Assembly: GCA_948146395.1 (NCBI GenBank)
Contig: OX411544.1
Span: forward strand, 96,397,232 to 96,461,231
DNA length: 64,000 nucleotides
DNA from: Fragum whitleyi
Lineage: Eukaryota; Mollusca; Bivalvia; Cardiida; Cardiidae
Reading direction: 5' to 3'
Both the position numbers and the translations under genes were made by a program. Shown in pieces: positions 43,196-55,978 of the stretch (within the stretch, counting starts at the first letter, position 1; every line of letters begins with the position of its first letter). The notes under the pieces were generated by a model. The model saw nothing but the letters and a program-made list of their open reading frames with translations. It searched no databases and was not told the origin of the DNA.

Positions 43196-45394
43196 CACAA
43201 ATAATAACCTAGTTAAAAATTAGGCAAGTAATTTCCCAACATAATAGGTTCTTTACCATAGCCCATAAAGAACGATGTGTTACTCACCTAAGTGACACTT
43301 TGAGGACAAACCAAGACAGAACTGATACGTTTATCACTATTACTAAATATTATGGATCTGAAATAAAGAAAGTCACACGACTAAGATTTTGGGGCTGTTT
43401 TTCTGTAAACGAACATGCTGTTTTGACGACTTTAAATGATTTTGTACGTTGTTAAATTGTAGTTCACAATACATACGTCTTGTGTAAAAACTTTCATTTT
43501 AAAATAAAGATTTTCAATTAACATCATTCGTATCTGGTTTCTTCCTTATCTTATAACATGAACTTAGATACGTGTTTCCAACTCTAATGGGAAATAAATA
43601 TTACGACAAATTCAAAAAAGTAAAATTTGTGTTGCCTTAATAGCCATACAGTCCAGGTTTGTTTTAGACATTATCTATCTACAGATCACATAGTGAAGTC
43701 TCCTTTTAAGACTGTGCATCTGATCAGCCCTACGATCAGGACCACCAGAAAATGCAAACAGTATTCGAATTATACCTCGCTTTGCACGCAGGTGCACGTG
43801 AAAAGCGTGGTACAATTCGAAACTTGATTGCACCGTTTGGTGATCATGGACGCTGGGCTGAGTTACTTTTTTAGTCAGTGCTTCGTTAACACGCAGGTTA
43901 TAGTCAGGTTCAAATTAATGGTATATGTAACACAATGACTAATTGCTCGATGAAACTTGTTCCCCTTTAGCAGAACTAGAAATTTTCATTTACAATGGGA
44001 ATGGATATTTTGTTATTTTGTCAATTTGTATTCCAAGGCTATTTGTTAGAATCCTATTTTTGCTCCAATTTAGGCCTTATTCAATTACAGTATCTCTTTT
44101 ATTTGGATATTTGTAGATTGAATTTATTTACACAGTCAGGATGGATTTCGTAACTGGCTGTCACAATGACGTGTTGTCACGAATACAAAACAATTATGGG
44201 TAAAAAAAAAAAAACCAAAAAAAAACTATTACAAAGACCTTAATCCTCAAGATAAGAGAGTTACTTGTAAGTAAACATTGTGGAAATAAAGGAAATAAAT
44301 TATATTGTCTAGACTGAGTTACGACAGAAACAGATGTCTTGAAATAATGTCAAAAGGCTTTACTGATAATGTAGCATCAGATCAATCCACGGCTTTAATA
44401 TTCGACTATGAGTATGGTGGAATAGTAGAAAGTGTTTACTCTTGGTTTCGGAGGGAACACAGCGTTTGTAATTTCGAAACCAATTATGGTCGTATCTAGA
44501 TGATACATTTTAGCGTGGTTGTTGACAAACAATCCTCAATGTTCCTGTCGATTTGCCCCCCCCCTCCCCTAAGAAAAAAGTAGACCTCAGAGAGAGATTA
44601 ACGCGCTTTAAATCGCTTGTTTATCGTCTTAAAGCTAAGAAGAATTCCCTTCAGACCTGGGATATCTTCGAGGGAAATAACTTAGATATAACTCGAATAC
44701 GATATCACCACCTATTATAACTCACCTGTAGATAAATAATGTATTTTCTGCATATATATTTCGATAAATTTCGTTTTTTCAGAAAAATAGTCGTTAAAAA
44801 GAAGTCCTACATATGAAGTCCTACATATAACACTGCGATTGGGTAGTACAAATCGTTATATCCGGAAAAGGAAATATCAAACCAAGATACCTTTTCAGTC
44901 ATTACAATTGACGATTCTTAAACCAGGTAGTCAGATTATAATTCACCGATATTTCACTTATATTTTGTTAACGATAGGTGTATTAGATCATATTAACGGA
45001 GAGTAAAGTATATGTGAAACTCTAGATCAAGATATAATAATTTTTAACAAGGATATTAAACGTTGCACGAGAAGACTTTGTATGACGACCGGGATTCAGA
45101 TGTATTTTCCTTTTCGATAATAAAAATATCCAGATCATTTGGGAAGAAATTGAAGGCACAAAAGCTTGATTTCAGAATTGAATGAACAACACCCAAAATA
45201 TATATCCCAGTCGTCTGACCTTTTTGTTTAGAGCCATTATATTGAGTAATGGCGATAAACGTATTAGTTGTGTCTTGGTTTGTCCTAAAACTGTCACTTA
45301 GGTGAGTAATACATCGTTCTTTATGGTCTACGGTATGGAAACCTATTATGTTGGGAAATTACTTGCCTAATTTGAGTTCAGGATATTATTTGTG
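43196..45394. mobile_element. 2.2-kb TIR element, no recognised transposase
   Basis: The left ~162 bp (CACAAATAATAACC, AATTAGGCAAGTAATTTCCC, CATAAAGAACGATGTGTTAC, AGGACAAACCAAGACAGAAC) is mirrored at 45229-45394 with good identity. The interior has no long open frame; the best is 64 codons (44305-44499), unrecognised. There are runs of A near 44206-44226 and of C near 44558-44566. No clear target duplication at the edges. It is presumably a non-autonomous DNA transposon derivative. Confidence 0.75.
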
Positions 45395-46875
45395 AATGTT
45401 ATAGAGGATTATTTTAGTTGGCATGGACGAGCACCTTATAGTTTAGGAGTGTGTAGAACGTAACATTTTTATGGTAATGAAGTTCACTCAATCAGCTTTG
45501 GATCACGCATGTTGTATTTTGGAAAATCGAGGCGTTTCGGTATAGTCAATCAAAGTTCTGAAAGTACTGCGATGTCATAAGACCGCCGCGCATAACAATA
45601 TTCAATTGAACTTATACAGACACATATCTACGTTAACAGCTGAAGACCATCATGTCTGTAAGGTAAGCATTATTGAATCCATGTGCCTGTATGAAACCAA
45701 CAGAATGATGTAAGGCTCTCTTCTACAGTGATGCGGCAAAATATGACAAAACACCAAATCAGGTAATTTGAAACATTCGCTGAAAAATTATTGAAATCTG
45801 ACCTTAAATGTAGAAGAATTGAGTTCGCACGGTTTTATTGGCATCTTTATCCAGGACATTGACTGGGAATATTCTGTGGAATGTTTTGGTTTTTTTGAAA
45901 TCTGACCAGTAGAAGGATAAGTTTCGGTCACAAGATTGTTGGTATAAGGACTTCTTTTCCTGTGATACAGCCAGATACATCACAAAACCCCGACAATATG
46001 CGCAAAGTCATGTGACAAGAACTCATTCTGTAAAAAAATCATACAAATTTACCATAAATGTTGGAGGAGTTGCGTTCACAAAATTCTTGCAGACGGACGG
46101 ACAGACAGATTGATACCAAATGTACGACCACATTCGGCGGCATATAAAAATGGGACATTATACTATGCTCACAGTGTTATATCTTTGGTTATAACGATTG
46201 CTTTTGAATAATAGTGTCAATTTTGGAGCTCTGCATCTCTATAACTAAGGTTTTAACAGCGTACAAGACTAGTCACTTACACTTATCATATAATGATTTT
46301 CGAATGTCACACAATTTTTTATCTCTTAGACTTTTATTGAAAAAAGAGGAACAAACTGTTATAATTTCATAAATTGTATCTTCGATTAAATTCATTCTTA
46401 AATGGTAACGAATTTACCAAAAGTATTTACAGTGTCTTTAAATCACAACTTGTCATAAAGCTTTACTTCGTTTATCAAAGAATCTTATGTTTTTTGTTTG
46501 TCCAGAGTGCTATATACTTAAACTTAGGACTGATTTATCATTTTTATAGGCTGATTAGTGATTAGTGAAAGTACTAAACATTCAACGCTTGGTAAGTTGT
46601 AAAAAGATTAATGTTAATATTTTAGCGAATCCCAGTCATCCACAATATACCAGTCATCCACAAAGTAGGACTTACATCGCAACATAAGTTATCAAAAGGT
46701 GAAACAACCATTTCTGGCTAAAATCGTAGAACAAACAGCCTTTAACTCGAGATAAGGATTACGAATCTGACCGTAGCCTTAAATTAGTCCCAAAATGCTT
46801 TTAAATTTCTGCACAAATTGTTCTATGATAGAAACTGATGTTGATTTTTTTTCTGTTTCAAGACGAATATTATAT
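45395..46875. other. No gene seen
   Basis: Mostly unassigned. Near 45740-46110 two degenerate repeats share TGATGCGGCAAAATATGACAAAAC or TGATACAGCCAGATACATCACAAAAC, and GAAAAATTATTGAAATCTGACC-like words. They end in a GACGGACGGACAGAC stretch, so this is probably another decayed mollusc-type element. Confidence 0.5.
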
Positions 46876-48007
46876 CAACAAGAGGATCATGATGGTCCTA
46901 GATCGCTGAGTCTTTTTGACTCCTGGGTCACATCAATTAAATAGATAGATATCAACAATGAGATGATTTCTACATAAGATCAATAACGATGAATGTTTTT
47001 CAGGTAAGAGCAAAGAGTAAATGCCTGGGCACATCCCACATATGGGGCATGTATTAAATATACTTGATGAAATTCAATTAAATGAAACTGTTAAGAAAAG
47101 CCCCTTTCTGCTGGTTTCAGAGAACAAGTTTTTTAAGATTTGCTCTTTAGTGTCTATGTAAAATAGGGGTTGAGGGCCATTCAGATGCCAAATATGAACC
47201 AAGAACCATGATATGAACAAAGTTGGTAAAGGTCCACTAGAAAATGCTACATACCAAAATATAAGGGCTCTTTCGTTCTGGTTTCCGAGAAGATCATTTT
47301 TTTTAAGATTTTTGCTGATTGATTCTATATAAAAAGGGATGTACCCGGGTGGAGCCCAAATAAGACCAGGGATCTTGATATGAACAAACTTGATAGAGGT
47401 CCACTAGATAATGCTACATACCAAATATGAAAGCTGTCTGTCTTCTGGTTTCAGGGAAGAAGATTTTGAAGATTTTCGCTCTCTGTTTCTATGTAAAATG
47501 GGATATGCCCGGTCTGAGCCTAAATATGACCCCAGGGTCTTGATATGAACAAACTCTGTTAAGTCTCACTAGATGATACTACTTACTAAATATGACAGCT
47601 GTCTGCCTTCTGGTTTCAGTGAAGATTTTTGAGGATTTTCCTATTTTCGTCCTTCGTGCTCGGATGAAATTAAAAGGGATGCGCCTGAGTGGATCCCTAA
47701 TACAGCCCCAGGGTAGTTATATGAAAAACTTGGTAGAGGCCCACTAGATGATGCTACATACCATATATGAAAGCTGTCTACTATCTGGTTTCAGACCTTT
47801 TGTTAAGGATACAGGGAAAGTAAGGGTAGATTTCTTTTATTTGAACAACTTGATAAGAGCTTTACCCAAGGAACATCCCTGCTAAGTTTCATCATGATTT
47901 GACCATCGGTTAAGGAGGAGAAGATGTTTAAAGAAATTGTTGACGACGGATATTGGACGAGCACAAAATCTCACCTTGAGCACTTCGTGCTCAGGTGGGC
48001 TTAAAAC
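46876..48007 (+). mobile_element. AAGAGGACC mollusc-type element, full copy
   Basis: Opens CAACAAGAGGATCATGATGG, carries about five ~160-bp tandem units (GATATGAACAAACTTGGTAG, AAAGCTGTCTGCCTTCTGG) and closes with CTTCGTGCTCAGGTGGGCTTAAAA. The units also occur at 5286-5960. No coding capacity was seen. Confidence 0.75.
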
Positions 48008-48375
48008 AATTATACCGAAAGAATCCACTTAAATGAAATGTACTTTGTGACCTTTGACCCCGATTCTGAACTCCCTCATGATTTTTCTTTTGGATAACAG
48101 AGCAAAATCTGTTCGGTTATGGCTGCCGAAGCTTTAAGCCTATGTATGACACAAAAGTGCCCACATTTCGAAACATTTCGGTCTTAACTGCCAGTATAAA
48201 GTTCTAGAAAAATGGGTGGATTTATCTTGAGTTCACAGCATGATTATTTGTGTGGTATATTGAAGGCAAAGCTAAAATGAATGCTTTTAAGTCTCTAACT
48301 CATGAAACAGAGCTTCTGTAAAGCAAAAACGGGTACCACATAAAACCTTTTTAGCTTTTTTATGTTGATGGGTTT

Positions 48376-49535
48376 AAAAAATGTAAAAATGGCCATAAAC
48401 CGCTCACCTGAGTTTGTTTGTTTTTTTTTTTTTTCATTTTTTTTTTTTTTTTTTTTTTTTTGAAAGGCTGATCTCGACTGAGTAACTTAATGGCAAAGTC
48501 TCATTTACATTTGCCTATTTGTTGATGAGGAGTTGTTATTTCAAAAATTTGAAGTGAAAATAGGCCCCATATTCGCCCTGCCACGTCCAAGACCAAAACA
48601 AGCTTATTGCAACGCCCATACTTGTGGGGTAAATCAAAATTCCACAAACATGTTTTGAGAAGGGGCACACAAATAATATTTCTTCCAAGTTTTGATGAAA
48701 TCCACCCATTGGTTGCTAAGCAGAATATGCTTCAAAATGTTGGGCTTGAAATAAGCCCCGCCCATATTTATGGGCCAATCAAAACTTCGCGCGAACAATG
48801 TTTTAAGAGGGTCACCAAAGGAACATTCTGGTAAAGTGACATTGAAATCGGCCCAATGATTCAGGAGGAGATGATATTTAAGGATTTCGAGCTAAAATTA
48901 GCCACGCCCAAACTTATGAGACCATCAACATTTCGAGAACTTTTTTTAAAGAGGGTCACCCAAGGAACATTCTGGTTAAGTTTCATTGAAATAGACCCAG
49001 TGGTTCAGGAAGAGATATCGTTCAAAGATTTTGGGCTCAAAATTAGCCCAGCACTACCACGCCTATATTTATTGGCCAATCAAAACTTCACTAACAGTTT
49101 TTGAAGAGAGTCACCAAGGATCATTCTGGTCAAGTGTCAGTGAAATCGGCCCAGTGGTTCTGGGGGTAGGGGTGGGGGTGGGAGTCCTTTAAAGATTTAA
49201 GGCTCAATTTAAGCCCCACCGTGCCACGCCCATATTTATGGGCCAATCAGGATTTCGTGAACAATTTTGAAGAGGGTCACCTAAGGAACATTCTGATTAA
49301 GTTTAATTGAAATCGGCAGTGGTTCAGGTGGAGATGTCGTTCAAATATTCCAAAATGAAAAATGCCACGCTCTACCACGCCCACATTTATGGTTCAATCA
49401 GAATTGGTAAAGTTTCATTGAAATCGGCCAAGCGGTTCCGCAGAAGAAATAGATTTTAAGATTGTTGACGACGGTTGACGGACTCAGAGTGATCCCTAAA
49501 GCTCCCTTTGAGCATGTGTGCTCAGGTGGGCTAAA
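48376..49535 (+). mobile_element. Related tandem-unit element with poly-T tract
   Basis: The start TAAAAATGGCCATAAACCGCTCACC is followed by a ~45-bp T-rich run (48422-48462), then six degenerate units of the 13888-14967 type (GAGGGTCACCCAAGGAACATT, GGTTCAGGAGGAGATG, CACGCCCATATTTATGGGCC). It ends with TGTGTGCTCAGGTGGGCTAAA. Confidence 0.75.
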
Positions 49536-50668
49536 TATATGACATTGCCAATATATTGTTGTCATACCACAAAGCCGCAAATTGTTTTGCCATCTCAGGA
49601 ATGATCTATGCAATTGATAGATAATTTAATCGATACCTTTTTCTCGACGAGATCTCTGTGTAAACATGTCATTTTTTTAATCATAATTGAATCATTAACG
49701 TAGTATATAAGTTTTTAAGTTAAATTTCACTTTTAACCAGGCAATTTTAACGTTTACTTGACAAATTAAAAAAAAATAAGGAAGAATCAGTATACATGTA
49801 TAACCTAGGTTTTACCTGAAGCATTTTAAAATTGTTTAAGTGGTTTAGAAGATGTCGATCAAAAAATTCTAAGTGAAAAACCCCACGCTCTGCCACGCAA
49901 ATGATTCTTGGTCAATCAAAGAAAAAAAGTGCGATCATTTTTTGAAAAGGGTCCCCCATGGAACCTTCTGGTAAAGTTTCATTCAAATAGTGGTGCAGTG
50001 GTTTCAGGAGATCACTGCGTTTTGTTATCAAATTATAAAATGCCCAGTTTTAACCTTTCGTACATTTTGTCTTTCTCAACGCCATCTTCAGATAATGTTG
50101 TGATATAGATAAAAACCGTTCAAACGACGCACTTTCATTATTGCGCCCGTATTATTTCCGAGGTCTATTCCGTAGAATCACCGAAGGTTCCGGATTGTTT
50201 TTGTCCAATACGCTAACCACTGAGCGGAAAGAATGTACTCTTCTTCGGCTCAGTAGTAAAGCCCATTGGTCTGGTAAACTTACTCTTTCCGTATTTCTTT
50301 ATTTTTATTCCTTGTGGCTTTGACTGCGGCCCGTGTAGTGTAAATTTCAGCTATGTCCTATCTAGTAAAAATATATAGAACTAGATAGGACATGGATGTT
50401 CTTTACAGTAAATAAATGTACATGTATTATTTCTACCCTTCAGGTATTCTGTCATTTGCAGATTTTGTCCGAATCAAAGCGTTTTTATTTTGTTATAGAA
50501 CCCTTTACAAAGACATGCACCAGGAGTTTTATTTATTGCCATTTCTTTTCTTTCCCCTGTACTCTGTCAATCTTATTGGTTCGTAAATGGATTCATTAAT
50601 TCGAATTTATTTCACTTATCGGCCTCATATTGAAAGTTTATGTTCCAGCTGTCTGTAAAATTGTTTTT
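49536..50668. other. Unassigned, with element fragments
   Basis: 49870-50010 is a single decayed unit of the preceding element type. 50010-50250 is an R3 fragment (CACTGCGTTTTGTTATCAAA and CCCGTATTATTTCCGAGGTC). A short palindrome GTCCTATCTAGT..ACTAGATAGGAC lies near 50352-50393. No gene seen. Confidence 0.5.
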
Positions 50669-50995
50669 TTTATCTTATAACTTTATAAATATCCGTGTTA
50701 TAACACCCCATGTGATATTTGTTTATGATATCACATGGATATTTTCAAAACAATGACATTATGAGGTTGTTTTTAGAAACATGGCAAAAAACTTGTATAT
50801 CTGTAAGAACCATCGAAGAAACAAGGCTAACAAAATTATAAGATAAATATAATACGGACTTAGTGTATTAGGGTAAAACAATATCTAACTCGGTTGTGGG
50901 AATTGATAAATGTCTCGATAGAGCCTCGACAATTATCAAATCCCCCAACCTCGTTAGATATTTTTTCATATAAAACACCAAGTACGTAATAATAT
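50669..50995. mobile_element. Palindromic MITE, family M, copy 2
   Basis: TTATCTTATAAC, ATGATATCACATGGATAT and TTATAAGATAAATATAATAC, then the palindrome around CTCGGTTGTGGGAATTGATA. The order and size are those of copy 1. Confidence 0.7.
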
Positions 50996-51240
50996 ATATT
51001 TACAAAGATTATGAAATGTTGTTCCAGAAATACATGTGTGAGCTAATATAAACAAGTGTGTGTTAAACGCATGTTACAAACTTGTGTAATTGGATTCAGG
51101 ATGCAACCGCCTTTGGGAGTGATTGGAAATTGTACCCGGCGAAGAGAAAAGACAACTGGACAAGGTGTAAATCTGGCCCTGCGCTAATTACAGGTAAACA
51201 CCTACGAACTTTAGCGTGTGTTTTCCTATTCTTAACAATG

Positions 51241-51395
51241 TGCTTTCATGGGGCGCTTTGCAATAAACAAAGAGCAATCCGACAAGACCTGCGTTCGGTC
51301 ATACTAATACTCTTATTTGCTTTCATGGGGCGCTTTTAAATAAACAAAGAGCAATCCGACCAGACCTGCGTTCGGTCATACTTATACTCTTACTT
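51241..51395 (+). repeat. Direct tandem duplication, 77-bp unit
   Basis: TGCTTTCATGGGGCGCTTT..AATAAACAAAGAGCAATCCG and GACCTGCGTTCGGTCATACT occur twice with a 77-bp offset. An 85-codon open frame ends inside it; it is unrecognised. Confidence 0.8.
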
Positions 51396-53593
51396 ACTTA
51401 TTTCTTATACACCCTTTGCACGTGATTACTCATGCATATCGGGATAACAATTTCATTAACGTTTTATCTTAAACAGAGGGTATGTAACCTGAAAAGCAAA
51501 GGAAAGGGGCGTTCACATAACTTTCATCGATTGCGTTTTCTTTTTGTGTTTTGATAGCGAAAAAGGAGTAGGATCTATAGGCCTAAATAAAATTTATTCA
51601 AAATTAACTTCAAGTATAGATCTAACATTATTTTCTTTTATACACTCATTTCGTTTGCTGTATATATTTGTACAAAATGTATACATGACACATATTTTAC
51701 TGTGAGATTCCTTGCCTTCGTCAGCTGATAACATATGAGTCGAGATAATTTCCGTTGAAAGATCTTAACTTGTCGAGAATATAAGCCGGTCACTGATAGA
51801 TAGGTCTAATACAGCTTGGCTGACACCGCTCTTCGGAATCAGAGAGAGGAATCGAATCTTTTTCGACAGTTTATGCCAGAGATCTTGTTACCGTGGCTTT
51901 CAATTTACGAACCTGTGTTGAGGTAGGCCGACGTCACTAGGCTCTTGTTCCAATCTTAAATAAATATATTTCGTAGAGTGTACCTTTACGATAAATTTAC
52001 CAAAAACACACCATAGCTTTGAATGCAAATTTTTGAAAAATACATTTTTTTTTCCATCAAAAATTTCAAGAAGGGAGCCATAAAAACCCTGATGGTAACC
52101 GTTCTCGTTTGTGAAATGGTATATTGGTAAAAGGTGAGCTTTTTACATTATTAGAAAATTAAATATTGGTTAGAACCAGAGTCTTCTCACTTTTCAACAA
52201 AATATCCCGATTCTTCAAAATGTGAGTTATGAATAAACGTTCGTCATTTCAGCTTCTGTGTCTTTGAAAACCAAGCAATGACCTTGTTAAAACAAGAACT
52301 TGTAGCGTTGGAAAGAAAAAATTGCCTGTGAGTCAAAATTACACAATTTTCAAAAGGGTTTAAAATTTTATAACCAAATGATTTTAGCTTCTGTAGAAAA
52401 TATATTTCCTTTCATTCCAATATGATTTTAAGACAGAATAACAAAACAGTCAAAATTCCAAATCGCACGAACCTCTAATATAAAAAAAATACGAAGTGGA
52501 TAAACTTTTATTTAAGGGAGGGAATATGTTTTCGTTTCTTTTGTTAAAGAGAGTTAAGGTTTTAAATGGTGTCCGATAGCCTTAAGGATAAAGAAGCGCT
52601 GGTGAGCATCTCTGAAATGGTACTGTATTAATACCAAGTGAAGGTTACATAACGCGCTTGATACATTTACGAACGCTTTTCTAGTCTAATCGAAGGACAG
52701 AGTTTAATCGATTTTCAACATTGTTAACTTACATTCACAAACCTTTGTACGTGCAAAATGGAATTCCACCTTTTAACGTAGACTATTCAGTACTTACACC
52801 CAGAACGCAAAGCTGGGGTACCTCGACATTATCTGTAAATTTAACAGCAGGTTGTAAAGATAGCAAATGTTTGCCAGGTAAGCTTTCAAACAAGGCAGAT
52901 TATTTGAAGAAAAAAGATTAAGAAACCTCAATAACTTCAAAACAAAATATTTTATTTTCAAATTTTGGCATTTTTGACTCTGGGGAAACTATTGGGAAAC
53001 ATCTACGTTCTTGTAAAAGATGATATTGTGTACAAAATCAACGATAACTAAACTTGGTATGCCATAATTTGATTTAAAAATTCACTCACGAGGCCAGTGT
53101 CGAACAACCTGTTTTACAGACCGACTCCTCATAGTTTCGTGCAAAAAAGTAAATAAAGCATAAAGTATCACCTTCTTAAAATATAATAACTAGCGCAATT
53201 TATTTGTGCATTCGTTGGCGAAGGAAGGAAGTGTCAATGGTCATATCCCTAAGATTGATAGCGAAAGACAAACTGGGCGTTTATGAATATTTTGTCGACT
53301 CATATAACGACAGAAATGAACAATAGTCTGCTCTCAAAATCGACTTTGATAAAACGAAATAATTTTGATCAAAAAAGCAAATCCTACCTGGCGACAAATT
53401 ACCTACAAATTAAATTGCCATTCAAGAAAAACATCCCGAAAGACCGAGTTCAATTGAATTTCAATGATTCTGAGAGGAATAGAGATTTCTAGGAAATATG
53501 ACATTCTAGAAAAGACTAAAACCTTGGAAAGGTTTGGTTCTTACAAAATCCATTGACATTAACACTATTTTTAAACAAGATAAAACCCTTTTT
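51396..53593. other. No gene seen
   Basis: Unassigned AT-rich sequence. Open frames of 66-69 codons (52721-52921, 53283-53492) have no recognisable domain. Confidence 0.5.
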
Positions 53594-54717
53594 ATACGCC
53601 GCCGGAGGCGGACGTATATTGGCGATTCTGCGTCTGTCCGTCCGTCCATCCGTCCGTCCGTCCATCCGTCCGTACGTCTGTCCACTTTTCTTGTCAACGC
53701 AACTCCTCCTAAGTTTCTGGCTGGATCTTCTTGAAACTTGGTCAATGTAATCAGCTCAATTGGTAGATGTGCATGAAGGAAAGATTTTATGGTTTGTTGA
53801 TTTTTGCCTCAGTTATGCCCCCTTAAAATTTAGTCTCTTGGTCCACTTTTCTTGTCAACGCAACTCCTCCTAAGTTTCTGGCTGGATCTTCTTGAAACTT
53901 GGTCAATGTTATCACCTCAATTGGTAGATGTGCATGAAGGAATGATTTTATGGTTCTTTGATTTTTGCCTGAGTTATGCCCCTCAAAAACTTAGTCTCTG
54001 GGTCCACTTTTTTTGTCAACGCAACTCCTCCTAAGTTTCTGGCTGGATCTTCTTGGAACTTGGTCAAAATTATCACCTCAACTGGTAGATGTGCATGAAG
54101 GAAGGATTTTATGGTTTGTTGATTTTTGCCTGAGTAATGCCCCTTAAAAACTTAGTCTCTGGGGCTTATTGCCTCAGTTATGCCCCCTTAAAATTTAGTC
54201 TCTGGGGCTTATTGAAATTGCAGCCTTGTGAATGCAACTCTTCCTAAGTTTCTGGCTGGATCTAAATGAAACTTGGTGGATGTTATAACCGAAATTGATA
54301 GATGAGCATGAAGTAAGGATTTTATGGTTCATTAATTTTACCCTAAATTATGCCCCCTTAAAACTTAGTATCTAGGGCTTATTGAAATTGCAGCCTTTTG
54401 AACACAACTCCTCCTTACTTTTTGTCTTCATTTAAATGAAAGTTGGTCTATGTCATCGCCATAATTTGTAGATGTACATGGATCAAGGATTTTATGGCTC
54501 ATTTATTTCCCTGAATTATGCCCCCTTAAAACTTAGTGCCTGGGGCTGATTGAAATTGCAGCCTTGTGAAGGCAACTCCTCCTAACTTTTTGTCTTGATT
54601 TAAATGAAACTTCGTCATTTTCAATTTGGTTCTGTCAAAATAAGTAGTGTCTACAATTATTTTCGTGAAACAGCAGCAAAGTGGCGGCGTATTTTGTGAC
54701 GATGGCACTCTTGTTTA
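53594..54717. mobile_element. TIR element with GTCCGTCC tract and tandem units
   Basis: Starts ATACGCCGCCGGAGGCGG and has the mirrored GGCGGCGTAT at 54683-54692, shortly before CACTCTTGTTT. A CCGTCCGTCC tract follows the start. Then come five or six ~160-190-bp units (GCAACTCCTCCTAAGTTTCT, GGTAGATGTGCATGAAGGAA, ATTTTATGGTTTGTTGATTT, TGCCCCTTAAAACTTAGTC). This is a mollusc-type family distinct from the AAGAGGACC group. Frames through the CCGTCC tract on both strands are translations of the repeat. Confidence 0.75.
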
Positions 54718-54991
54718 ATATTATAAGTATTTAGTTATAAAATTTCACGGACTTCATTCAATATCAGAGTCTTAAGTACGACTTTTATTTAAGGCCGTAT
54801 GAATCTTTAAGAACTGCATTCATTCTATAACATACGCAGCATTAGGAAGTTTGATAACCCTGGCGTAAAAGTTAAGTCACAAAAGAAGAAATAGAAAATA
54901 TATCGTGAACGTTAAAAGTGAGCTACATTTTCTAAACGTTCACAATTGTGGCCCGTCAGGCTAAAAAAGACCGTCTGTGTGGTACGTAAAG
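54718..54991. other. No gene seen
   Basis: Unassigned short stretch. Confidence 0.4.
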
Positions 54992-55042
54992 ATTCGACCC
55001 TAGTCAGACTGCGCGGATTGCGCAGACTGACTAGGGTCGAAC
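54992..55042. repeat. 51-bp palindrome, TTCGACCCTAGTCAG family
   Basis: TTCGACCCTAGTCAGACTGC is mirrored by GCAGACTGACTAGGGTCGAA around a CGGATT loop. Diverged, partly opened relatives precede similar sequence near 10555, 11459 and 8935. Confidence 0.75.
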
Positions 55043-55439
55043 TTTTTCGGACTAGACAAATTTTCTGAATCTATAATGTAGAATGATCAACTAACGTTTC
55101 TGTGAAAGAATTTTTGAAATGCGACCTTTGGTTGACCAGTTTTTGTTTTTTCAAAAATCCTTTTCGCGTATTTCCCAGTTAGTCCTTTATCGCGTGTCGG
55201 ATCACAAATATTTTTGCATCCTAAACTTAGGACTGCTATAAGGATGGTTTAGAATTGATAGATCTTACACGACTTCGATGACTTATTAATTACTGTGATT
55301 TAATCAGTCACTGAGAGGCTTCCTGTGATGGTAATAAATGTCTTGGGAAGGCATGACTTAGTTATATTGAACTCTTTCTACATTTTCTCCGATGTTAGAA
55401 ACCTTTAACGACATTTTTCTGGACGGTAAGATTGAAACA

Positions 55440-55870
55440 TCGTGCTTATTATCGTGCTCAGTGCTCCAATCATTCATTACAGACACTCACTCAAACCATT
55501 CAAAAACGCTCCGAAATTACTAAAATTCGTAGGATCATCAACTGCATTCGAAGTAAAAAGCGGTAGAACACATCCACGATTTTACTGACATAATTGAATT
55601 TTGAAAGCGTTGTGTGGGTTCGCGAAGTCATAGAAAGCAAACTATAGAACCTGTATGCATAATTTTATTAAAGGAAGGTAATGAATATCGCTATTTTTGT
55701 TTAACAAATAGCGATATTGGATTACCTTCCTTTAATTCCACTCAAAACTCGACACATACTCATTCAAACTAATTCCAAAATCATTTCAAAATCACCCATC
55801 TTGTCAATTTAGCGATGTTTTAAACTGTAGTTTTATGCATGTGACAAAAGATGAATGCCCCCTACCCGCT
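55440..55870. repeat. Dispersed repeat F, copy 2
   Basis: Collinear with 33960-34480. Its middle is a near-perfect palindrome: TTAAAGGAAGGTAATGAATA and CGCTATTT are mirrored by AAATAGCGATATTGGATTAC and CTTCCTTTAA. Confidence 0.7.
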
Positions 55871-55895
55871 CTCCTTTTCTATAATTTCAGCGCTG

Positions 55896-55978
55896 GTGAA
55901 TAATCAAAACATCGTAACTACAGCTTGAATTACAGCTTGAATAAGCTGTAGTTTCGATGTTATGATCATTCATCAACG
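55896..55978. repeat. Palindrome around CAGCTTGAATAAGCTG
   Basis: GTGAATAATCAAAACATCGTA and ACTACAGCTT are mirrored by AAGCTGTAGTTTCGATGTTA and TGATCATTCATCAAC. A short direct repeat (TACAGCTTGAAT twice) lies in the loop. Confidence 0.7.

Noticed and set aside
43196..45394. Ordinary local inverted duplication
   Set aside because: Kept as an alternative, but similarity stops sharply at CACAAATAATA on both sides, which fits an element better.
51082..51339. 85-codon frame as a small secreted protein
   Set aside because: The hydrophobic stretches fall partly in a 77-bp tandem duplication and the frame is broken in the second unit.
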